Shown: positions 8,814 to 17,698 of the stretch, piece by piece
How the letters are laid out: each line of letters begins with the position of its first letter
Position numbering within the stretch: position 1 is the first letter of the stretch
DNA from: Mumia quercus
GTDB taxonomy: Bacteria; Actinomycetota; Actinomycetes; Propionibacteriales; Nocardioidaceae
Length of the DNA stretch: 64,000 nucleotides
NCBI RefSeq assembly: GCF_025506335.1
Contig: NZ_JANZYO010000005.1
Location: forward strand, 448,498 to 512,497
Direction: 5' to 3'
Made by a program: the position numbers and the translations under genes
The notes under the pieces: generated by a model
The model's input: only the letters and a program-made list of their open reading frames with translations
What the model was told of the DNA's origin: nothing
The model's database searches: none

Positions 8814-8819
8814 GCTATA
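8814..8819 (-). promoter_or_regulatory. helR -10 element
   Basis: On the minus strand TATAGC lies seven bases upstream of the RAE, placing the transcription start at its edge. No convincing -35 is visible at the expected distance, which overlaps the carbonic anhydrase terminator. A weak -35 suits a conditionally used promoter. Confidence 0.5.
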
Positions 8820-8824
8820 CCTTG

Positions 8825-8859
8825 GAAAGGGAGAGGGAGCCGCACCCCCTCTCCTTTTC
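8825..8859 (-). terminator. Hairpin terminator after the carbonic anhydrase gene
   Basis: GAAAGGGAGAGGG (8825-8837) and CCCTCTCCTTTTC (8847-8859) form a 13-base stem with one mismatch (G-U on one strand) and a 9-base loop. It lies just downstream of the carbonic anhydrase stop and upstream of the helR promoter, insulating the two units. Confidence 0.7.
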
Positions 8860-8871
8860 TTTGCCCCGGGC

Positions 8872-9384
8872 TCAGACGACCTGCTCGAGGAGCCCGGTGT
8901 CGACGTCGTAGAGGAACCCTCCGGCGCGCACGTGCGACGGGATCAACGGGTGCGAGTCGATCTTGTGCACCGACTCGGCGAGCTCGGCGCGCTGGTCGCT
9001 GATGGCACCCAGGAACATCCACGTCGCATCCGTGCCGGTCGCCTCGCCGACCCGCGCCTGCAGACCGGCCTCCGACGCGCTGGCCATCGCGCAGCGGGTG
9101 TGCTCGACGACCATGACGCGGTCGACCTTCAGCAGGTTCGCGCCGAGGACCAGCGCCACGAGGACCTGCTCGGTGACGCGGCCACCGGGGTTGCGCAGGA
9201 TCTTGGCGTCACCGGGCTCCAGCCCGACCATCCGCAGCGGGTCGATGCGCGAGTCCATGCAGGTGACGATCGCGACACCCGCGCGGGCGACACCGTCGAA
9301 CCCGGACAGGTCGAAGTGGTCGGCGTACTCGCGGTTCGCCGCCAGCAGGTCGTCGAAGCCGCGGTCATCGAAAGAAGACGTCAT
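8872..9384 (-). CDS. Beta-class carbonic anhydrase
   Basis: A 170-residue enzyme interconverting CO2 and bicarbonate in the cytoplasm. The zinc ligands and active-site dyad of beta carbonic anhydrases are all present: Cys42-x-Asp44-x-Arg46 in TCMDSR, and His95 and Cys98 in VEHTRC. The short length matches the compact mycobacterial Rv1284-like branch. TAGGTT at 9392-9397 ends seven bases before the ATG, inside the end of the upstream exporter gene. The gene can therefore be transcribed both from its own leaderless promoter and with the lipoprotein-exporter operon. Confidence 0.92.
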   Translation of the reverse strand: MTSSFDDRGFDDLLAANREYADHFDLSGFDGVARAGVAIVTCMDSRIDPLRMVGLEPGDAKILRNPGGRVTEQVLVALVLGANLLKVDRVMVVEHTRCAMASASEAGLQARVGEATGTDATWMFLGAISDQRAELAESVHKIDSHPLIPSHVRAGGFLYDVDTGLLEQVV

Positions 9385-9394
9385 AGGTCAGAAC

Positions 9395-11158
9395 CTAGTC
9401 GCCGACGACCTCGGCGGTGCTCGCGGGACGAGGGGTGAGAAGCAGGACCGCCACGACGGCCGCGATCCCGGCGCACACCGCCGCACCGGTGAACACGGTG
9501 CTGAGCTGGACGATGCCTGCGTCGATCATCGCGTCGTTGTACGCGTCGCAGGTGGTCGCCGAGCCGGGGCAGAGCTCGGCGAGCGCGGGCATCTGGGCGA
9601 CCGCGTCCTGGTAGGCCTGCAGTCCCCACGACGTCAGCGCCGAGATCCCGACGAGCATCCCCACCATGCGCGCGACCACCACGAGAGCCGAGGCGATGCC
9701 GTGCGTGGCGTCGGGAGTCGCGTCGAGCAGGGCGGCGTTGACGGGCGCGGCCGCGAGGCCGAACCCGAGGCCGGCGAGCGCGAGCGCGACCGACGACGTC
9801 GGGTGGGTGAGGGCGTCGCGCTCCCAGCCCGCCATGACGACGAAGCAGCCGCAGGCCAGCGCCATGCCCGCCCCGGCGACCCACCCGGGACGGATGCGCC
9901 GCGTCGCGTACCCGCCGACGAGCGCGCCGACCGGCAGGGCGACGAGGAACTGCACGAGCACGAGGGCGGCGCCGAGCTGCGAGCCGCGGTGCTCGGTCAG
10001 GCGCGCGAAGAACGGGACGTCGACCAGCGCCGCGATCAGGGCAGCGCCGACGAACAGCGAGACGATCAGCGAGCCCCAGGCAGGACGGGCGCTCAGCGTC
10101 CGCCGGGGCACGAGCGGCGCCGTCGCCGTCCGCTGCCTCCAGACGAACGCCACCGTCGCCACGGCGGCGCCGCCCAGCAGCAGCGGCGCAGCGGGCGACA
10201 CCACGCTCTGCTCCGGGTCTGCCGACGCGAACGTCACGATCACGCAGCCGAGCGCCGCTCCGAGGAGCAACGCACCCCCCAGGTCGACCGTACGGGCGGT
10301 GGCGGGCCAGGTGCGCAGTGCGACCAGCGGCCGTCGTGCGGTCAGCTCCCGGACGACGAACGCGGCGGCGAGGGCGTACGTCACGAGCGCGGCCGGGGTG
10401 GTCCAGCGGAGCTCGCCGACCACCGGGAGGAAGAGCGTGCCGAGCTCGACGTCGTCGCGCATCGGGGCGGGCTCGGCGAGCGTGAGCGCCAGGGCTGCCA
10501 CGGCGAGCACCGCGAGGACGGCACCGAGGACGTCGGGGAATCCCGTGGCCTCGCGGCGAGCGCCCGTCCCTCGCCGGTGGCCGGTCGCCAGGATCGCCCC
10601 GGCGAGGACGAGACCGGCGGCGCAGTTGAGCCAGAAGATCGCCCGCCAGTCCGCGACGGCGAGCACGGCCGCGCCGTACAGGGGTCCGAGCACGCTGCCG
10701 AGCTCCTGCACTGCCCCGACCACTCCGAGCGGCACGCCCCGTCGGCGCGGGGGCCACAGGTCCGCGACGAGTGCGAGCGTCGCGGGGACGAGACCGCCGC
10801 CTCCGACGCCCTGCAGGAACCGGCCCGCCACCATCGGTAGCAGGCCGTCGGCCGCCGCGGTGACGACGGACCCGACGGCGAACAGCACCAAGGAGCCGAC
10901 CAGCACCGGACGGCGCCCGCGCAGGTCGGCGATCCGACCGACCAGCGGCAGCACCGCGACGTACCCGAGCAGGAATCCCGACACCAGGGGAGCGGCACGC
11001 TGCAGCTCGTCCAGGCCGAGCCCGCCGGCCGCCATCATGTCCGGCAGCGCCATCACGACGACGTACGTGTCGGCGGCGGCGAACGCGACCGCGACTGCAG
11101 CGAGGCCGAGGAGGAGCCGCGCCGCGCGTCCGGCCGGGGCGGCGGCGCTCTCGGTCAC
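9395..11158 (-). CDS. MFS exporter, P55/EmrB-like (14 TM)
   Basis: A 587-residue major facilitator protein of the 14-segment DHA2 (EmrB/QacA) type. It has the loop 2-3 motif GRIADLRGRRPVLVG and motif C-like GAVQELGSVLGPLYGA in segment 5. Its ATG overlaps the stop of the upstream LppX/LprG-type lipoprotein by four bases. That gene order is the mycobacterial lprG-Rv1410c (P55) arrangement, in which the pair moves triacylated glycolipids or triacylglycerol across the envelope. By analogy this is a lipid or lipophilic drug exporter; the substrate is inferred. Confidence 0.82.
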   Translation of the reverse strand: MTESAAAPAGRAARLLLGLAAVAVAFAAADTYVVVMALPDMMAAGGLGLDELQRAAPLVSGFLLGYVAVLPLVGRIADLRGRRPVLVGSLVLFAVGSVVTAAADGLLPMVAGRFLQGVGGGGLVPATLALVADLWPPRRRGVPLGVVGAVQELGSVLGPLYGAAVLAVADWRAIFWLNCAAGLVLAGAILATGHRRGTGARREATGFPDVLGAVLAVLAVAALALTLAEPAPMRDDVELGTLFLPVVGELRWTTPAALVTYALAAAFVVRELTARRPLVALRTWPATARTVDLGGALLLGAALGCVIVTFASADPEQSVVSPAAPLLLGGAAVATVAFVWRQRTATAPLVPRRTLSARPAWGSLIVSLFVGAALIAALVDVPFFARLTEHRGSQLGAALVLVQFLVALPVGALVGGYATRRIRPGWVAGAGMALACGCFVVMAGWERDALTHPTSSVALALAGLGFGLAAAPVNAALLDATPDATHGIASALVVVARMVGMLVGISALTSWGLQAYQDAVAQMPALAELCPGSATTCDAYNDAMIDAGIVQLSTVFTGAAVCAGIAAVVAVLLLTPRPASTAEVVGD

Positions 11159-11856
11159 GGCGCGGTGATCTCGACCGGCTCGTCGGAGGTCGCGACCGCG
11201 ACCTTGTAGGTCACCGGCTCGTCGGCGTCGTAGAACAGGCCGCCGAGCACGACATCGCGCAGCTCGTCGTCGTCGGTGAGGCGGTACGTCGCGTCGAAGC
11301 TCTCGTCCTCGCGTGCGGTGGGGATGAGCGTACGGACGACCGAGCCGGGGATCGTGCCCGTGATCGTCGTGAGCACCTCGCGGCCGTCCCGGCTCTCGCC
11401 GTCCTCCTCGAGATCCTCGGTCTCGGTCAGCAGCGAGGAGATGCCACCGTCGCTCTTCATCAGGGTCGCGGGGTCCGGCGCGCCGAGCGACGCGGGGTCC
11501 ATCGGCACGAAGTCGGGGGAGAAGCCGGTCTTGACGAGCACCTCGCCGTCGACCGAGACGACCTCCGCGCCCACCGGCACGCCCTTGAGCGACACCTTCA
11601 CGGTGCCGGTGAAGGCAGGGGAGTGGTTGCCCTTCCCCTGGGCGTCGAGCAGGCCCGTCACTCCGGACGGGAGCTTCTCGGTGGACAGCGAGAGCGAGAG
11701 GCTCTCCGCGTCGTCGAGGTTCGTGCGGGCGGCCGCGAGCCGGTCGGAGAGGTCCGCGCCCGTCGAGCCGTCGTCACCGTCACCGCCACCCGTGCAGCCG
11801 GCGGCGGCAAAGGCGAGCAGAGGCAGGACGGAAATAACGGTGACACGCTTCAGCAT
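11155..11856 (-). CDS. lprG: LppX/LprAFG family lipoprotein (LprG-like)
   Basis: A 233-residue lipoprotein. It begins MLKRVTVISVLPLLAFAAAGC: a short basic start, a hydrophobic core and a lipobox cysteine at about residue 21. TATGCT (11864-11869) ends seven bases before the ATG at 11856, which supports this start; ATG 11868 would add four residues. The body has the LprG family pattern (ARTNLDDAESLSLSLST, FTGTVKVSLKGVPVGAEVVSVDGEVLVK), a pocket that carries acylated lipids in mycobacteria. It is translationally coupled to the MFS exporter. In an organism without visible mycolate genes, the cargo may be triacylglycerol. Confidence 0.8.
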   Translation of the reverse strand: MLKRVTVISVLPLLAFAAAGCTGGGDGDDGSTGADLSDRLAAARTNLDDAESLSLSLSTEKLPSGVTGLLDAQGKGNHSPAFTGTVKVSLKGVPVGAEVVSVDGEVLVKTGFSPDFVPMDPASLGAPDPATLMKSDGGISSLLTETEDLEEDGESRDGREVLTTITGTIPGSVVRTLIPTAREDESFDATYRLTDDDELRDVVLGGLFYDADEPVTYKVAVATSDEPVEITAP

Positions 11857-11941
11857 GGGCGTCAGCATAGGCGTACCTGAACCGCTCAGGACGCAGCGGG
11901 AGACGTTGTCACCCGGGGCGGCACACCACGGGAGGACATGC

Positions 11942-12373
11942 GTGCACGCCAAGATCGAGAACATCATCCTGGGAGTGACCGACGTCGACCGCGCGAAGGA
12001 GTTCTACGCCGACCGGCTCGGCTTCCACCTCGACGTCGACCACCAGCCGAACGACCAGTTCAGGGTCGTCCAACTCACTCCCGTCGGGTCGGCGTGCTCG
12101 ATCACGTTCGGCATCGGCCTGGTCGGTACGGAGCCCGGCGCGACCACCGGCGTCTACCTCGTGGTCGACGACATCGAGGTCGCCCACGCCGACCTGGAGG
12201 CGAACGGGGTGACGAACACCGGTATCCAGCACTTCGCCGAGGGCGGGCTGGTGCCGGGAGTCGATCCCGAGCGGCGCGACTTCATGTCGTACGTCTACTT
12301 CGACGATCCCGACGGCAACTCGTGGGTCGTCCAGGAGGCGCACCACCGGCCGAGCACGGCGCCCGACGCCTGA
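11942..12373 (+). CDS. VOC family (glyoxalase/bleomycin resistance-like) protein
   Basis: A 143-residue single-gene VOC protein. GTG 11942 is chosen because GGGAGG precedes it at a good distance and the paired beta-alpha-beta-beta-beta modules begin at once: IENIILGVTDVDRAKEFYADRLGF and, later, VYFDDPDGNSWVVQE. His and Glu metal-ligand positions are plausible (His2/His3 region and the C-terminal Glu), but the substrate is not predictable. It may be a dioxygenase-like, glyoxalase-like or drug-binding protein. It is divergent from lprG and converges on parC with seven bases between them. Confidence 0.78.
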   Translation: MHAKIENIILGVTDVDRAKEFYADRLGFHLDVDHQPNDQFRVVQLTPVGSACSITFGIGLVGTEPGATTGVYLVVDDIEVAHADLEANGVTNTGIQHFAEGGLVPGVDPERRDFMSYVYFDDPDGNSWVVQEAHHRPSTAPDA

Positions 12374-12380
12374 GGCAGCC

Positions 12381-14840
12381 TCACACCAGCTGCGTCGCCA
12401 CCGGGCTGCCGACCGCGAGGACCGGCTGGGCGAGCGGGACGCCCGACCCGTCGCGGCGCTGGTCGACCTCGGGCAACGGGGCCGCGGCTCCGCCGGACCC
12501 TGACGCCATCGCGGGACCACGACCGGCCCAGGCGAGGACGAGAAGGTCCTCGCCCTTCAGCAGACGCTGGCAGCGCACGCCGCCCGTCGCGCGTCCCTTC
12601 GCCGGGTACGCGCTGAACGGCGTGACCTTCACCGAGCCCGACTCCGCGCCAGGCAGCGTGTCGGCGGCCCCCGCGATCGTCACGACCTCGGCGTCCTCCG
12701 CAACGTCGAACGCGCCGAAGAAGAGCACGGAGGCGCCGGCGGCGAGCTTGATGCCGGCCATCCCCGAGCCCGTCCGGCCCTGCGGGCGCACGGATGCCGC
12801 CGGGAAGTGGAGCAGCTGGGCGTCGGAGGTGATGAAGCAGAGCTCCTCGTCAGCGGTGACCAGCTGACGGATGCCGACGACCTCGTCGTCGTCGGCCAGC
12901 GCCACGACCTCCCAGTCGTCCTTGCTGGGGAGGTACTCCGGCTTGACCCGCTTGACGACGCCCTTGCGTGTGCCGAGCGCGAGGCCGGGAGAGTCCGGGT
13001 CGAAGCTCGTGAGGGCGAGAGGACGCTCGCCGTCGCGCAGCGCCAGGATCTCCACGAGCGGCAGGCCGCCCTGGAGGTTCGGGGCGGCGGCGGTCGGCGG
13101 GAGACCGGGCAGGTCGAGGACGTTGAGCTTGACGAGCCGTCCGGCCGAGGTGAGGAGACCGACCTCGCCGCGGGCGGTCGCGCGTACGGCGGAGGCGATG
13201 ACGTCGTGCTGGTGCCGGTGGGCGACGTCGATCTCGGGAACCGTGTCGTCGGCGGTGCGGGCGAGCAGACCGGTGGCCGACAGCAGGACGAAGCACGGGT
13301 CGTCGGCGACCTCGAGAGGCACCGCGGCGGTGACCGTCTGTCCCGCGCTCTGGAGGAGGACCGTACGACGGGGCGTGCCGAACTTCTTGGCGACCTCGCC
13401 GAGCTCGTCGGAGACGATGCCGCGCAGGAGCGCGTCGTCGGACAGGATCGCGTCCAGCTCCTCGATCGTCGCGCGCAGCTCGTCGGCCTCGCGCTCGAGC
13501 TCGATCTGCGAGAAGCGCGTCAACCGGCCGAGCTGGAGGTCGAGGATGTACTCGGCCTGCTTCTCGGAGAGGTCGAAGACCTCGATCAGCCGCCCGTGGG
13601 CATGGCGACGGTCGTCGCTGGAGCGGATCAGCGCGATGACCTCGTCGATGTCGACGATCGCGATGAGGAGGCCCTCGACCAGGTGGAGCCGTGCCGCGGC
13701 CTTGTCGCGACGGAACTGGCTGCGCCGACGGACCACGACGATGCGGTGGTCGAGGAAGACCTCCAGCAGCTCCTTCAGACCGAGGGTGCGCGGCTGCCCG
13801 TCGACGAGGGCGACGTTGTTGACGCCGAAGGAGTCTTCCATCGGCGTCATCTTGTAGAGCTGGGCGAGGACCGCGTCGGGGTTGAACCCGTTCTTGATCT
13901 CGATGACGAGGTTGAGGCCCTGGGAGTCGGTGAGGTTCTTGAGGTCGGAGATGCCCTGGAGCTTCTTCGACTGGACGAGCGTCTTGATGCGCTCGATGAC
14001 CTTCTCCGGGCCCACGTTGTAGGGGAGCTCGGTGACGACGATGCCCTTGCGGCGCGGCGTGACGTTCTCGACGCGCGCGGTCGCCCGCATCACGAACTTG
14101 CCGCGCCCTGTCGCGTACGCCTCGCGGACGCCGTCGAGGCCGACGATCTTGCCGCCGGTGGGCAGGTCGGGCCCGGGGATGAAGCGCATGAGGTCGTCGA
14201 GGGACGCCTCGGGCTTCTTGATGAGGTGGCGGAGCGCCTGGACGACCTCGACGAGGTTGTGGGGCGCCATGTTGGTGGCCATGCCGACGGCGATGCCGGA
14301 CGCGCCGTTGACCAACAGGTTGGGGATGGCCGACGGCAGCACCGACGGCTCCTCCTCGCGACCGTCGTAGTTCGGCCGGAAGTCGACCGTGTCTTCGTCG
14401 ATCGACGCCGTCATCGCGAGGGCGGGATGGTCCATCCGGCACTCGGTGTAACGCATCGCGGCGGGGCCGTCGTCGGGCGAGCCGAAGTTGCCGTGGCCGT
14501 CGACGAACGGCAGCCGCAGCGACCAGGGCTGGACGAGCCGCACCAGCGCGTCGTAGATCGCGCCGTCGCCGTGCGGGTGGAGCCGGCCCATCACCTCGCC
14601 GACGACACGGGCGCTCTTGACGTGACCGCGGTCGGGCCGCAGGTTCATGTCGTCCATCGTGTAGAGGATGCGGCGCTGGACCGGCTTGAGGCCGTCACGC
14701 GCGTCCGGCAGGGCCCTGGAGTAGATCACCGAGTAGGCGTACTCGAGGAAGCTCGAGCGCATCTCCTCGCGCACGTCGATGTCGACGATGTGCTCTTCGA
14801 AGTCGTCCGGGGGCGGTGCAGTCGGCGTACGGCGGGCCAT
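12381..14840 (-). CDS. parC: DNA topoisomerase IV subunit A (ParC, GyrA-type)
   Basis: A 819-residue DNA breakage-reunion subunit. The winged-helix/tower region opens SYVIYSRALPDARDGLKPVQRR-like; the quinolone-region stretch is HPHGDGAIYDAL, and the catalytic tyrosine sits in AAMRYTECRM. The C-terminal beta-pinwheel lacks an obvious gyrase GyrA box (QRRGGKG), consistent with decatenase rather than supercoiling activity. With parE it forms topoisomerase IV, a second type II enzyme besides gyrase. TAGGGT at 14848-14853 ends seven bases before the ATG, so the transcript is probably leaderless. It is divergent from the acyltransferase gene. Confidence 0.92.
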   Translation of the reverse strand: MARRTPTAPPPDDFEEHIVDIDVREEMRSSFLEYAYSVIYSRALPDARDGLKPVQRRILYTMDDMNLRPDRGHVKSARVVGEVMGRLHPHGDGAIYDALVRLVQPWSLRLPFVDGHGNFGSPDDGPAAMRYTECRMDHPALAMTASIDEDTVDFRPNYDGREEEPSVLPSAIPNLLVNGASGIAVGMATNMAPHNLVEVVQALRHLIKKPEASLDDLMRFIPGPDLPTGGKIVGLDGVREAYATGRGKFVMRATARVENVTPRRKGIVVTELPYNVGPEKVIERIKTLVQSKKLQGISDLKNLTDSQGLNLVIEIKNGFNPDAVLAQLYKMTPMEDSFGVNNVALVDGQPRTLGLKELLEVFLDHRIVVVRRRSQFRRDKAAARLHLVEGLLIAIVDIDEVIALIRSSDDRRHAHGRLIEVFDLSEKQAEYILDLQLGRLTRFSQIELEREADELRATIEELDAILSDDALLRGIVSDELGEVAKKFGTPRRTVLLQSAGQTVTAAVPLEVADDPCFVLLSATGLLARTADDTVPEIDVAHRHQHDVIASAVRATARGEVGLLTSAGRLVKLNVLDLPGLPPTAAAPNLQGGLPLVEILALRDGERPLALTSFDPDSPGLALGTRKGVVKRVKPEYLPSKDDWEVVALADDDEVVGIRQLVTADEELCFITSDAQLLHFPAASVRPQGRTGSGMAGIKLAAGASVLFFGAFDVAEDAEVVTIAGAADTLPGAESGSVKVTPFSAYPAKGRATGGVRCQRLLKGEDLLVLAWAGRGPAMASGSGGAAAPLPEVDQRRDGSGVPLAQPVLAVGSPVATQLV

Positions 14841-14921
14841 GCATCGAACCCTAGGCCATCGGGCCGACGCGACCGGGTCGTGGCGGTCCCCACGCTGGGA
14901 TCAGGCGGTAGATTCTGGCGT

Positions 14922-17630
14922 GTGGCCGACGAACTCGACGTACCCGACGAGCGCTATCCCGAGCACTGGGAGGCCGATGTCGTCCTCCGAGACGGCGGCA
15001 CGGCCCACCTGCGGCCCATCACGCCCGACGACGGCGAGGAGCTGGTCCGCTTCTACGCCCGGGTCTCCGAGCAGTCGAAGTACTACCGCTTCTTCGCCCC
15101 GTACCCGAAGCTGTCCGACCGCGACGTCAAGCGCTTCACCCACGTCGACTACGACAAGCGGGTCGCCTTCGTCGTGACGATCGGCGCCAGCATCATCGCC
15201 GTGGGCCGCTACGACGCGGTGGCCGACGGCGAGGCCGAGGTGGCGTTCCTCGTCGAGGACGACCAGCAGGGCCGCGGGCTCGGCCAGCTCCTCCTCGAGC
15301 ACCTCGCCCAGGCCGGCCGCGAGATGGGGATCCACCGCTTCGTCGCCGACGTGCTCCCCGAGAACGTCCGGATGATCCAGGTCTTCCGCGACCAGGGCTA
15401 CCAGGTCGAGCGCAGCGTCGCCGACGGTGTGATGCGCCTCGTGTTCTCGATCGACCCCACGGAGACCGCCATCGGGGTGATGCAGTCGCGCGAGCACCGC
15501 GCCGAGGCCGCGTCGATCGAACGGTTCTTCAACGCCCGCAGCGTCGCGGTCGTCGGGGCGAGCCGCCGACAGGACACGATCGGCCAGGGCATGGTCCGCA
15601 ACCTCGTGCTCGGTGACTTCACCGGCGCCGTGTACGCCGTCAACCCGCAGGCCGAGGCGGTCTCGGGCCTGCCGGCGTACAAGACGGTCCAGGACATCCC
15701 GGGCGACGTCGACCTCGCCGTCATCGCCGTCCCCGCCGAGTCCGTCCCTGAGGTCGTGCTCGACTGCGCCGCCAAGGGCGTCCACGGGCTCATCGTCATC
15801 TCGTCGGGATTCGCCGAGATCGGCGAGGAGGGGCGCCGACGCCAGCGCCGCCTGGTCGGGCTCGCCCGCTCGTACGGGCTGCGCCTCGTCGGCCCCAACT
15901 GCCTCGGCGTCATCAACACGTCCTCGCAGATGCGGCTCAACGCGTCGCTGTCGCCGATCATGCCGCCACGCGGCCGCGTCGGGTTCTTCTGCCAGTCCGG
16001 TGCGCTCGGGCTCGCGATCCTCGAGAACGTCGACCGCCGGGGCCTGGGCCTCTCGACGTTCGTCTCGGCCGGCAACCGCGCCGACGTGTCGGGCAACGAC
16101 CTCCTGCAGTACTGGGAGGAGGACGACGCGACCGAGGTCGTCCTGCTGTACCTCGAGTCCATCGGCAACCCGCGCAAGTTCTCCCGCATCGCGCGCCGCG
16201 TCGGCCGCAAGAAGCCGATCGTCGCGGTGAAGTCCGGCCGTTCGACCCAGGGTGTCCCTGTCGGCCACGCCGTCCGCAAGACCACCGCGCCGCAGTCGGC
16301 CGTCGACGCGATGTTCCGCCAGGCGGGCGTGATCCAGGTCGACACGCTCGACGAGATGTTCGACGTGGCCCAGCTGCTCGCGCACCAGCCGTTGCCGCGC
16401 GGGCCGCGGGTGGCGGTCGTCGGCAACTCCGACGCCCTCGCCCTCCTCGTCGCCGACGCCGCGACCGCGGCGGGCCTGAAGGTCGCCGACCCCATTGCGC
16501 TGGGCGCGGGCGCGGGTGCCGACGACTTCGAGCACGCCCTCGACACGGCGATCGACAACCCCGACGTCGACGCGATCGTCGCCGTCTACATCCCGCCGGT
16601 CAACACCACCGGCGAGGACGTCGCCAACGTGCTCGCCGCGGTGGGGGAGCAGTCCGACAAGCCGATCGTGTCCACGTTCCTCGGGTCTGAGGGCGTGCCC
16701 GAGCTGCTGCGCGTCCCCGACGTCGAGGGCGCGGCCGGCCGCGGCTCCGTCCCGTCGTACTCGGCGCCGGAGTCGGCGGTGCGCGCGCTCGCCCGCGTCG
16801 TCAGCTACGCCGCCTGGGCCGGACGCGACCAAGGGCAGATCGCCCACTACGAGGACGTCGACCGCGAGGCCGCGAGCGACCTGGTCCGCGCCGCCCTCAG
16901 CCGTACGCCCGACGGCGGGTGGCTCGACGACGACGACGTCCACCGCCTCCTCCGCCTGTACGGCATCGACCTCTGGGACTGGTTCCGTGCGCCGACGCTC
17001 GAGGCGGCGATCGCTGCGGGCCACGAGCTCGGCTGGAACGTCGTCCTCAAGGCCACCGCCGACACGGTGCGCGCGCGCCCGGACATGACGCACGTGTGGC
17101 GCAACGTCTCCGACGCCGACGACATGCGCGAGGCGTGGACGGCGATGACCGAGTACATCGGCCCTCCGGAGCGGGCGATGTTCGTGGTCCAGAAGATGGC
17201 CCCGCCCGGGGTCCCGATGTCGATCCGTACGGTCGAGGACCCGCTGTTCGGCCCGCTGCTGTCGTTCGCCCTCGCCGGTGCGGCCAGCGACCTCCTGGAC
17301 GACCGCTCGTACCGGATCCCACCCGTGACCGACGTCGACGCCGCCGAGATGATCCGTGAGCTCAAGTCGGCGCCGCTGCTGTTCGGCTACCGGGGAGGCC
17401 CGCGCGCCGACCTGGACTCCGTCGAGGACCTCCTGCAGCGTGTCGCGGCGCTCAAGGACGACCTGCCGGAGGTGGCCGAGATCAACCTCGAGCCGGTGCT
17501 CGCGGGGCATGACGGCTACCGCGTGCTCAAGGCGAGGGCGCGGGTCGCGCAGCCGGTCGACAACCGGCGCGACTGGTACGTCCGCCGGCTCAGCTCGCCG
17601 GCCGGCCTCGGCGACACGGTGGCCCGCTGA
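14922..17630 (+). CDS. GNAT protein acetyltransferase fused to acyl-CoA synthetase (Pat-like)
   Basis: A 902-residue fusion. Residues about 20-185 are a GNAT acetyltransferase (HLRPITPDDGEELVRFYARVS, QQGRGLGQLLLEHL acetyl-CoA loop). They are followed by an NDP-forming acyl-CoA synthetase: CoA-binding Rossmann (SVAVVGASRRQDTIG, VGPNCLGVIN), ligase/flavodoxin-like domain (GFFCQSGALG), and an ATP-grasp region ending in AEINLEPVL. This is the actinobacterial Pat layout, with GNAT first. Pat proteins acetylate lysines of enzymes such as acetyl-CoA synthetase. Whether the synthetase half is catalytic is unclear: the active His loop reads VGHAVRKTT. TAGATT (14909-14914) precedes GTG 14922 by seven bases. 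Confidence 0.88.
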   Translation: MADELDVPDERYPEHWEADVVLRDGGTAHLRPITPDDGEELVRFYARVSEQSKYYRFFAPYPKLSDRDVKRFTHVDYDKRVAFVVTIGASIIAVGRYDAVADGEAEVAFLVEDDQQGRGLGQLLLEHLAQAGREMGIHRFVADVLPENVRMIQVFRDQGYQVERSVADGVMRLVFSIDPTETAIGVMQSREHRAEAASIERFFNARSVAVVGASRRQDTIGQGMVRNLVLGDFTGAVYAVNPQAEAVSGLPAYKTVQDIPGDVDLAVIAVPAESVPEVVLDCAAKGVHGLIVISSGFAEIGEEGRRRQRRLVGLARSYGLRLVGPNCLGVINTSSQMRLNASLSPIMPPRGRVGFFCQSGALGLAILENVDRRGLGLSTFVSAGNRADVSGNDLLQYWEEDDATEVVLLYLESIGNPRKFSRIARRVGRKKPIVAVKSGRSTQGVPVGHAVRKTTAPQSAVDAMFRQAGVIQVDTLDEMFDVAQLLAHQPLPRGPRVAVVGNSDALALLVADAATAAGLKVADPIALGAGAGADDFEHALDTAIDNPDVDAIVAVYIPPVNTTGEDVANVLAAVGEQSDKPIVSTFLGSEGVPELLRVPDVEGAAGRGSVPSYSAPESAVRALARVVSYAAWAGRDQGQIAHYEDVDREAASDLVRAALSRTPDGGWLDDDDVHRLLRLYGIDLWDWFRAPTLEAAIAAGHELGWNVVLKATADTVRARPDMTHVWRNVSDADDMREAWTAMTEYIGPPERAMFVVQKMAPPGVPMSIRTVEDPLFGPLLSFALAGAASDLLDDRSYRIPPVTDVDAAEMIRELKSAPLLFGYRGGPRADLDSVEDLLQRVAALKDDLPEVAEINLEPVLAGHDGYRVLKARARVAQPVDNRRDWYVRRLSSPAGLGDTVAR

Positions 17631-17698
17631 TGAAGTGGCGCAGACCGGTGTCGGGGACAGCGTCACACCGTTCGGACGACAGTGGGAGACTGGGAGGC

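Noticed and set aside
9381..10757. Minus-strand 458-codon frame over the MFS gene
   Set aside because: It is in another frame of the same strand, Arg-rich with no membrane segments, while the 9395-11158 frame has clear MFS motifs.
6535..14840. Genes between parE and parC as a foreign island
   Set aside because: Base composition and codon use look like the rest of the window and the genes are common actinobacterial ones, so simple separation of the two subunit genes is more likely.
12807..14921. Long plus-strand frame joined to the acyltransferase (1607 codons in all)
   Set aside because: Only the part from 14922 on has recognisable domains. The upstream part lies opposite parC and is a mirror of its codons, rich in Asp, Val and Arg without any motif.
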